DNA of 18,934 nt, taken from Burkholderiales bacterium. Lineage in GTDB: Bacteria; Pseudomonadota; Gammaproteobacteria; Burkholderiales; JACMKV01. Location: contig JACMKV010000009.1 of NCBI GenBank assembly GCA_014379915.1, forward strand, positions 1-18,934. The letters are read 5' to 3'. Positions 13,826 to 18,934 of this stretch are shown piece after piece; the first letter of the stretch is position 1; each line of letters opens with the position of its first letter. The notes under the pieces were generated by a model. That model did no database searches. It saw only the letters and a list, made by a program, of their open reading frames with translations, and was not told where the DNA came from. The position numbers were made by a program, and so were the translations under genes.

Positions 13826-15048
13826 GAAGCTTTTCGTTTTTGCGTGAGCGCGGGATTTCGATACAACTTCGCAACGTGCGCAATGAGCTGCCCGGCGAGC
13901 ACGCTTTTCGCGGCTCTCGGTAAGGGGTGCGCGCCTTCATCGTCAAATAGAATCAATTCGTTGTCGTCGCGGCTTAGCGCGTCCTGCACGAGATTGGCCA
14001 CTAGCAGCGGCAGCTTCTTGCGCCGCCGTTTCTCCTGCGCGTATTCGACCAGGTTCTCGCTTTCTGCTGCGAAGCCGACGCAAAACGGCGGCTGCGGCAG
14101 GCTGGCGACGTATTCCAGAATATCGGGATTGCGCGCCAGCTCAAGTGTCAGCGTATCCTTTGTCTTCTTGATTTTCTGCGGATTCGGCGTGACGACCCTA
14201 TAGTCGGCGACCGCGGCGACGCCGATGAAAATGGCGCACGAGGAAGTCTCGGCAGTGACCGCGGCCAGCATCTCGGCGGCGCTCGTTACGTTGATCAATC
14301 GGGCTTGCTTCGGCGCTCCCATGCAAGTCCGCCCGGAAACCAGCGTGACGTCGGCGCCGGCTGCAATCGCGGCTTGCGCTATCGCGTAACCCATCTTGCC
14401 CGAACTCAAGTTGGTGATGCCGCGCACCGCATCGATCGCCTCGAAAGTCGGGCCGGCGGTAATCAGCACGCGCACGTCGCGAAGCAGCTTCGGCTGCATC
14501 CAGGCCTCGAACCAGGCCTCGATCGCGGCGGCGAGTTCCGGCGCTTCAAGCAGCCGGCCGAAGCCGGTTTCGCCGCAGGCCTGGGCGCCGGCTGCCGGTC
14601 CGGCGATCGTCACGCCGTCGGCTTCAAGCTGGCGCATATTGCGTTGCGTCGCCGCGTGCTCCCACATCTGCCGATTCATCGCCGGCGCGACCATCAGTGG
14701 GCATTCACGCGCGAGGCAAAGCGTGGAAAGCAGATCGTCGGCAAGGCCCGTTACCAGTTTCGCGATGAAATCGGCCGATGCCGGCGCGATGACTATTCCA
14801 TCGCGATCGCGGCTCAGTTCGATATGCGGCATGCCGTTATCGACGCCGCCGTTCCACATGTCGGTGATGACCGGTCGGCCCGTCAGAGACTGAAAGGTCA
14901 ACGGCGTGACGAAGCGTTGCGCAGATGCTGTCATCACGACCTGCACATCGCTACCGGCCTGCAGCAACAGCCTCGCTAGTTCAGCGGCTTTGTAAGCCGC
15001 TACGCCGCCGGTGATGCCGAGCAGCAGACGATGTCGGTTTGCGCCCAT
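13822..15048 (-). CDS. coaBC: Bifunctional phosphopantothenoylcysteine decarboxylase / phosphopantothenate-cysteine ligase
   Basis: CoaBC carries out two consecutive steps of coenzyme A synthesis: joining cysteine to 4'-phosphopantothenate (CoaB, C-terminal) and FMN-dependent decarboxylation of the product (CoaC, N-terminal). In this 408-residue protein CoaC is seen as LLLGITGGVAAYKA, the active-site His75 (GMPHIELSR), PASADFIAKLVTGLADDL, PAMNRQMW, and Cys158 in ACGETGFGRL. His75 and Cys158 have the numbering known from E. coli Dfp. CoaB follows with VLITAGPTFEAIDAVRGITN, LSSGKMG, the Lys-rich KIKKTKD and a C-terminal VANLVQ. There is no clear Shine-Dalgarno before ATG 15048. It is the first gene of the coaBC-dut-cbiX unit and divergent from radC. 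Confidence 0.96.
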   Translation of the reverse strand: MGANRHRLLLGITGGVAAYKAAELARLLLQAGSDVQVVMTASAQRFVTPLTFQSLTGRPVITDMWNGGVDNGMPHIELSRDRDGIVIAPASADFIAKLVTGLADDLLSTLCLARECPLMVAPAMNRQMWEHAATQRNMRQLEADGVTIAGPAAGAQACGETGFGRLLEAPELAAAIEAWFEAWMQPKLLRDVRVLITAGPTFEAIDAVRGITNLSSGKMGYAIAQAAIAAGADVTLVSGRTCMGAPKQARLINVTSAAEMLAAVTAETSSCAIFIGVAAVADYRVVTPNPQKIKKTKDTLTLELARNPDILEYVASLPQPPFCVGFAAESENLVEYAQEKRRRKKLPLLVANLVQDALSRDDNELILFDDEGAHPLPRAAKSVLAGQLIAHVAKLYRNPALTQKRKAS

Positions 15049-15191
15049 AGTGTGTCGCGATTGTTTTACGTATGATCCGTCTGGTCAGTCTGGCGCCTGC
15101 TTTGCGGATGTGGGATGAATCGGACGCCTATGTTAAGCCGAAATCCGGCGCCTTGCTAACGGGACTAGGCGGAATTCGGGGGGAGGGGACC

Positions 15192-15866
15192 ATGGCGATC
15201 AACGATTGGCCAGAGCTCGAACGGCCGCGTGAGAAACTGTTGCAGAAGGGCGCGCAAAGCCTGTCCGACGGCGAACTTTTGGCGATTTTTCTGCGGACCG
15301 GCGTTCCGGGCAAAAGCGCAGTCGATCTAGCGCGGGACCTGCTGCAGCGATTCGCCGGCCTGGGCGGGCTCTTTGCAGCGTCGCAGGCAGATTTCTGCGC
15401 CATCGGCGGCCTGGGCCCGGCCAAATACGCGCAGCTCCAGGCAGTGCTCGAAATGGCGCAGCGCGCGCTGCGGGAAGAAATCAAGCGCGGTGACGCGATG
15501 AGTTCTCCGCAGGCCGTGCGCGATTACTTGCGTCTGGCTCTACAAGGCCGCGCACATGAAGTGTTCGTCGTCTTGTTTCTTGACGCGCAGAACAGGGTGG
15601 TTGCGAGCGAAGAGCTGTTCCGCGGGACATTGACGCAGACCAGCGTTTACCCGCGCGAAGTCGTCAAGCGCGCGCTTTACCATAACGCTGCCGCGGCGAT
15701 TTTTGCCCATAATCACCCGTCCGGCGTCGCCGAGCCGAGCAATGCCGATCAACTGCTGACGCAAGCGCTAAAACAGGCGCTCGCCCTTGTCGACATCAAA
15801 GTGCTCGATCATTTCATTGTGGCCGGCGGCGGCACTTTGTCGTTCGCCGAAAGAGGGTTGCTTTAG
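15192..15866 (+). CDS. radC: RadC-family JAMM-domain protein
   Basis: This is a 224-residue protein. The N-terminal DWPELERPREKLLQKGAQSLSD and ELLAIFLRTG lead into a helix-hairpin-helix segment (GGLGPAKYAQLQAVLEMAQ). A JAMM/MPN metalloprotease-like domain then carries the metal motif HNHPSG...SNAD at residues 173-186. The molecular role of RadC is unsettled; the original link to radiation repair did not hold up. ATG at 15192 is chosen because GGAGGGG lies 4-5 nt upstream and the family start MAINDWPELERPREKL fits; the open extension to 15072 is unlikely coding. It is divergent from coaBC and upstream of rpmB-rpmG, a common proteobacterial neighbourhood. Confidence 0.93.
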   Translation: MAINDWPELERPREKLLQKGAQSLSDGELLAIFLRTGVPGKSAVDLARDLLQRFAGLGGLFAASQADFCAIGGLGPAKYAQLQAVLEMAQRALREEIKRGDAMSSPQAVRDYLRLALQGRAHEVFVVLFLDAQNRVVASEELFRGTLTQTSVYPREVVKRALYHNAAAAIFAHNHPSGVAEPSNADQLLTQALKQALALVDIKVLDHFIVAGGGTLSFAERGLL

Positions 15867-15887
15867 CGAGCCGGGGCGATATCCGGC

Positions 15888-15917
15888 TTGAGAGATGAGC
15901 GCGTGATGTGGTATAAA
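15888..15917 (+). promoter_or_regulatory. Sigma-70-type promoter for rpmB-rpmG
   Basis: TTGAGA (15888-15893) and TATAAA (15912-15917) are separated by 18 bp. They lie 22 bp past the radC stop and 70 bp before the rpmB start. Both hexamers are near consensus, which suits a strongly expressed ribosomal protein operon. Confidence 0.6.
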
Positions 15918-15987
15918 ACACGCTTTCTCAAAACCGGGCGGGCGCGAAGTTTGGCGCCGCACGGAAGAAGCAAGTTCTGGAGCAATC

Positions 15988-16224
15988 ATGGCGCGAGTTT
16001 GTGAAGTAACCGGCAAAAAGCCTTTAACCGGCAATCATGTTTCGCACGCAAACAACAAGACCAAGCGGCGCTTTCTACCGAATCTGCAGAACCGCAGATT
16101 CTGGGTTGAAGGCGAAAATCGCTGGGTCAGCTTGCGCCTGTCGACTGCGGGCCTGCGTACGATAGACAAAAACGGCATAGACGCCGTTCTCGCCGCCATG
16201 CGGGCGCGCGGCGAGAAAATTTAG
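15988..16224 (+). CDS. rpmB: 50S ribosomal protein L28
   Basis: This is a 78-residue large-subunit protein. It opens with MARVCEVTGKKPLTGNHVSH and contains the typical KTKRRFLPNLQNRRFWVEGENRWVSLR core and a C-terminal GIDAVLAAMRARGEKI. The length and sequence are those of proteobacterial L28. TGGAG lies about 7 nt before the ATG at 15988. The gene is co-transcribed with rpmG, 24 bp downstream, under the promoter at 15888-15917. Confidence 0.98.
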   Translation: MARVCEVTGKKPLTGNHVSHANNKTKRRFLPNLQNRRFWVEGENRWVSLRLSTAGLRTIDKNGIDAVLAAMRARGEKI

Positions 16225-16248
16225 AACCAGCGAATCCAGGAGCAAACG

Positions 16249-16404
16249 ATGCGCGACAAGATCAAGCTCGAGTCAACTGCGGGCACCGGTCATTTTTATA
16301 CGACGACCAAGAACAAACGCACGATGCCGGAAAAAATGGAAATCAGTAAGTACGATCCGGTCGTGCGCAAGCACGTCAAATACAAGGAAACGAAGTTGAA
16401 GTGA
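16249..16404 (+). CDS. rpmG: 50S ribosomal protein L33
   Basis: This 51-residue protein reads MRDKIKLESTAGTGHFYTTT, then KNKRTMPEKMEISKYDPVVR, then KHVKYKETKLK. This is the full-length L33 of proteobacteria. It has none of the paired cysteines of zinc-ribbon L33, so it is the zinc-free (C-minus) form, which frees the cell from a zinc requirement for this subunit. A clear CCAGGAG Shine-Dalgarno precedes the ATG. It pairs with rpmB in the conserved rpmBG order and is followed by an intrinsic terminator. Confidence 0.97.
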   Translation: MRDKIKLESTAGTGHFYTTTKNKRTMPEKMEISKYDPVVRKHVKYKETKLK

Positions 16405-16459
16405 TGTCGTTTTATGGTTAGGCCGGGGTTTCTGCCCGCCTAAGAAAACAGAAGAAAAC

Positions 16460-16490
16460 AAAAGCCCGCTACGCGCGGGCTTTTGTCTTT
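16460..16490 (+). terminator. Rho-independent terminator of rpmB-rpmG
   Basis: AAAGCCCGC (16461-16469) and GCGGGCTTT (16475-16483) form a perfect 9-bp stem around TACGC, followed by TTTTGTCTTT. It lies about 56 bp after the rpmG stop on the + strand. Confidence 0.9.
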
Positions 16491-16535
16491 GCGGTATTTC
16501 TCGCATGAATGCCTTTCGCGCGAAACCCAAAGAAC

Positions 16536-16560
16536 ATAAAAAAGCCCGCACTAGGCGGGC
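16536..16560 (-). terminator. Rho-independent terminator of the desaturase gene
   Basis: Read on the minus strand, GCCCGC (16560-16555) and GCGGGC (16549-16544) pair around CTAGT and are followed by TTTTTTATG. The structure begins 17 bp after the desaturase stop at 16578, so this gene and rpmG are terminated separately by convergent hairpins. Confidence 0.85.
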
Positions 16561-16577
16561 CTGTTGGTTGAACTACC

Positions 16578-17747
16578 TCACGCGTAGTAGCGCAGCTTCC
16601 TGGAAAACTCCTGCAATGGCGCAATGCCGCTCGCTTCAGCGCGGCGGCACCAGTCCTGCAGATGGCTGACCAGTTGCTCCTTGGTTGCCGTCGATCGCTG
16701 CCATAGCGCAGACAAATCCTGCCGCATCGCATACACAGTCGACAGTACCTTACTGTAACGCAAAGCTTCGTCAAACTCGGCGCGTTCCGTCGCTTCAAGG
16801 TCCTTCGCATCGCTATGCAGCCAGCGCTTCAACGCCGATAAATCGAGGCTCGAATTCGAAGCACGCTGCTTCAGCTTGACAACTTCTTCAGCGCAGGTGC
16901 GGCGCAAGGTTTTCGCATATTTTGCCAGCACGTCGTAGCGATGCGTAATCACTGCTTGCAGCGTTTCAGCGTCGCATTCGGTTTTCGTCGTATTGAAGCG
17001 GACTTGCGGCGCTGTTTTCTTGACGCGCGCCAACCCGACTGTTTCCATCACGCGAATGTACAGCCAGCCGATGTCGAATTCATACCATTTGTTCGACAGC
17101 CGTGCCGACGTCGGGTACGAATGGTGGTTGTTATGGAGCTCTTCGCCGCCGATCAAAATGCCCCACGGCACGATGTTGCGCGCCGCATCGTCGCATTCAA
17201 AATTTCGGTAGCCCCAATAATGGCCGACGCCATTGACGACGCCAGCCGCAAACACGGGTATCCATAGCATCTGTACGCCCCACATGCTGATACCGATTGG
17301 ACCGAACAGGATGACATTGACGATCAGCATGATCGCAATGCCCCACACGCTGTGCTTGCTATAAAGATGGCGCTCGATCCAGTCGTCCGGCGTGCCCTGA
17401 CCGAAGCGCTCGAGAGTTTCGGCGTTCTTCGATTCGGCTTTGTAGAGCTCGGCGCCTTCCCAAAAGACCTTGCGCAAGCCGAGCACTTGCGGGCTGTGTG
17501 GATCTTCCGGTGTTTCGCATCTCGCGTGGTGCTTGCGGTGAATGGCCGCCCATTCCTTGGTTTCCATACCGGTGGTCAACCATAGCCAGAAACGGAAGAA
17601 ATGGCTGACAACCGGGTGCAGATCAAGCGCGCGGTGGGCCTGGTGACGGTGCAGAAAAATGGTAACAGCCGCGATTGTGATATGGGTCAGCGCAAGCGTT
17701 ACGACGATGTAGCCCCACCAAGGCAGATCTATTAGTCCTGTTAACAC
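16578..17747 (-). CDS. Membrane fatty acid desaturase (acyl-CoA delta-9 type)
   Basis: This is a 389-residue integral-membrane di-iron enzyme that introduces a double bond into acyl chains, adjusting membrane fluidity. The three histidine boxes are present: HRHQAH (33-38), HRKHH (70-74) and HNNHH (205-209), plus the extra His176 of the acyl-CoA desaturase class. Hydrophobic helices occupy about 10-32, 47-60, 133-154 and 156-172. The last 140 residues form a charged, probably helical cytoplasmic tail beyond the catalytic core. The start is GTG at 17747 with AAGGA 6 nt upstream. The neighbours are not lipid genes. Whether the substrate is acyl-CoA or lipid-bound chains cannot be decided here. 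Confidence 0.9.
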   Translation of the reverse strand: MLTGLIDLPWWGYIVVTLALTHITIAAVTIFLHRHQAHRALDLHPVVSHFFRFWLWLTTGMETKEWAAIHRKHHARCETPEDPHSPQVLGLRKVFWEGAELYKAESKNAETLERFGQGTPDDWIERHLYSKHSVWGIAIMLIVNVILFGPIGISMWGVQMLWIPVFAAGVVNGVGHYWGYRNFECDDAARNIVPWGILIGGEELHNNHHSYPTSARLSNKWYEFDIGWLYIRVMETVGLARVKKTAPQVRFNTTKTECDAETLQAVITHRYDVLAKYAKTLRRTCAEEVVKLKQRASNSSLDLSALKRWLHSDAKDLEATERAEFDEALRYSKVLSTVYAMRQDLSALWQRSTATKEQLVSHLQDWCRRAEASGIAPLQEFSRKLRYYA

Positions 17748-17792
17748 AGTAATCCTTAAATTAGAGTAGGTTAGCCCGCTATTTTACGCGAA

Positions 17793-17821
17793 CGCGGAAA
17801 ATCAAGCAACATGATTCCGCG
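17793..17821. repeat. Inverted repeat upstream of the desaturase gene
   Basis: CGCGGAA (17793-17799) and TTCCGCG (17815-17821) are perfect inverted copies, extended by TCA/TGA toward the loop if a two-base bulge is allowed. The site lies 46 bp upstream of the desaturase start and 54 bp after the end of the phospholipase-D-family gene on the same strand. It could be a regulator site for the desaturase or a weak terminator of the upstream gene; there is no T-run. Confidence 0.4.
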
Positions 17822-17874
17822 AAGCTTGCGGTAAGACTGTTGCAACTGGTGCAAGTTCGCTGGCTCAATTTCGC

Positions 17875-18453
17875 TCATTTTTGAAGAGGCCGCGCATGCA
17901 GGCGGTGTCGCTGCCAGTTATTGCGATAAGCGTTCGATAGCGCGGAATGGCCATGAATCACCAGCACGTTCTCCGCATTCTTGAATTGCGCGGCGTGCGT
18001 GAAATTGTAGCTGCCGGTTATCAAACAAGTTTCGCTGCTGCCAGCGTCTATCACCATCACTTTATTGTGAGCCGAATCGTGCGCGCTATCCAGAAAAACC
18101 GGCAGGCCGGCCCTGGCGAGATCTTTGACCAGACTGGTGCGAATCCTGTCGATTTGTGCGGCGTCAGCCAGGATCTGGACATCGACGCCGCGCTGCTTTG
18201 CCGCGATCAGCGCATTGGCAATGCGGCGATGGGTGAAGCTGAAGGCTTGCACGAGGATTTGCCGGCGCGCGTTGCGAATAGTCATGATGATGAGTTCATC
18301 GGCCGCATCATCGGGCGTAAACGCGTATTCGATCAGGCCGGTAGAGTTGTTGATCGCGCGGTCCGCGCCCGGCGTCGGTTGCAAAGCGGCGGCGGCAAGC
18401 GGCGTGAGCAGCGAACTCAGCAGGACTAAGGAAGCGAATGTTGGTCTGGACAT
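17875..18453 (-). CDS. Exported phospholipase-D-family protein, single HKD motif (Nuc-like nuclease)
   Basis: This is a 192-residue protein with a signal peptide (MSRPTFASLVLLSSLLTPLAAAA, cut near residue 23), so it should act in the periplasm or outside the cell. The PLD fold is shown by IRNARRQILVQAFSFTHRRI, a GVDVQILAD strand, the catalytic HKD motif HNKVMVID (HxKx4D) and the following LITGSYNFTHAAQFKNAENV. A single HKD with this length is typical of Nuc-type endonucleases that dimerise to build the active site. Lipid hydrolysis is a less likely alternative. ATG 18453 is chosen for the signal peptide, 22 bp after the upstream stop; its ribosome binding site is poor, and an ATG at 18522 overlapping the methyltransferase gene is possible. 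Confidence 0.85.
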   Translation of the reverse strand: MSRPTFASLVLLSSLLTPLAAAALQPTPGADRAINNSTGLIEYAFTPDDAADELIIMTIRNARRQILVQAFSFTHRRIANALIAAKQRGVDVQILADAAQIDRIRTSLVKDLARAGLPVFLDSAHDSAHNKVMVIDAGSSETCLITGSYNFTHAAQFKNAENVLVIHGHSALSNAYRNNWQRHRLHARPLQK

Positions 18454-18475
18454 GAGGAGTGCGCGGCCCGGTGCT

Positions 18476-18934
18476 TTAGCCGGTCCTTTCCATTGCTGCT
18501 GCGAAGAAGCCGTCGGTCGCATGGGTGTGCGGCAGCACCTGAAAATACTCGCCGGTGTTGAGCGCGATCCCGCTTTGGGCGAGCATTTCAGCGGCGTTCA
18601 ATAGCCGGAAACCCGGATTGCGTTCGAGAAAAGCGGCGACGATGTGCTGATTTTCTTCGGGTAGAAAGCTGCACGTCGCATACACCAGCCGTCCGCATTT
18701 TCTCAATAATGCCGACGCTGCTTGCAAAATGGCGCGCTGCTTGGCGCACAGTTCATCGATGGCGGCCGGCGATTGCCGCCACTTCAAGTCCGGATTGCGC
18801 CGCAGCGTACCGACCCCGCTGCACGGCGCATCGACCAGAACGCTGTCGATCTTGCCGGTCAGCCGCTTGATCTTTATATCGTTTTCATTCTGGATCAGCT
18901 GCGGATGAACATTGCTCAAGCCGGATCGCTTCAA
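18476..18934 (-). CDS. RsmB/NOP-family 16S rRNA m5C methyltransferase, C-terminal part (partial)
   Basis: This is the last 153 codons (including stop) of a gene that runs off the right edge. The region SVLVDAPCSGVGTLRRNPDLKW holds the motif IV cysteine (PCSG), and GRLVYATCSFLPEEN holds the motif VI catalytic cysteine (TCS). Both are hallmarks of SAM-dependent RNA cytosine-5 methyltransferases of the Sun/NOL1 group. The N-terminal RNA-binding and SAM GxGxG regions are outside the window, so RsmB versus a sister family member cannot be settled. The TTG at the very edge is only an artefact of truncation. The PLD-family gene follows by about 22 bp. Confidence 0.9.
   Translation of the reverse strand: MKRSGLSNVHPQLIQNENDIKIKRLTGKIDSVLVDAPCSGVGTLRRNPDLKWRQSPAAIDELCAKQRAILQAASALLRKCGRLVYATCSFLPEENQHIVAAFLERNPGFRLLNAAEMLAQSGIALNTGEYFQVLPHTHATDGFFAAAMERTG

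Noticed and set aside
14305..14979. + strand frames opposite coaBC
   Set aside because: Antisense shadows; coaBC shows all catalytic residues on the minus strand.

Overview
The window looks like a chromosomal segment of a betaproteobacterium. GC is high, the housekeeping proteins (Fe-superoxide dismutase, L28/L33, CoaBC, RadC, dUTPase) are proteobacterial in character, and overlapping ATGA/GTGA gene junctions are common. No tRNA, rRNA, CRISPR array, phage gene or transposase was seen.

Region 1 (1-6556, + strand) is a nitrate/nitrite assimilation cluster. It holds the tail of an NrtB-like permease, a terminator-like hairpin, the nitrate ABC transporter ATPase (nrtD-like), a well-formed sigma-54 promoter, a siroheme-pathway SUMT (cobA/cysG-A type) with an unusual 17-residue insertion, the NADH nitrite reductase large subunit (nirB), a 0.4 kb repeat-filled gap, the Rieske-like small subunit (nirD), and a NarK/NasA MFS transporter whose start overlaps the nirD stop. 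Both import routes, nitrite reductase and a siroheme enzyme are present. No assimilatory nitrate reductase catalytic subunit is in the window.

Region 2 (6724-9573) carries a minus-strand GNAT acetyltransferase. It also has a short secreted His-rich protein of unknown function divergent from a GcvA-like LysR regulator with a palindrome just upstream of its start, followed by sodB.

Region 3 (9690-12870, minus strand) is an envelope-protein group. A long membrane protein has a Pro/Gln-rich linker, one TM helix and a C-terminal PEGA domain. It is followed by a TPR-like lipoprotein resembling the T6SS-associated TssQ family, then a DUF192 exported protein. The first two genes are separated by a 164-bp, nearly fully palindromic element whose arms reach the stop codon of one gene and the ribosome binding site of the next. 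This pair and its palindrome are the least described part of the window.

Region 4 (13005-18934) is mostly housekeeping. coaBC-dut-cbiX form a tightly overlapping minus-strand operon, divergent from radC. Then come rpmB-rpmG with promoter and terminator, an acyl-lipid/acyl-CoA desaturase on the minus strand with its own terminator, an exported single-HKD phospholipase-D-family nuclease, and the 3' part of an RsmB/NOP-family rRNA methyltransferase running off the right edge. The CbiX chelatase could supply the same siroheme pathway that cobA feeds for NirB.
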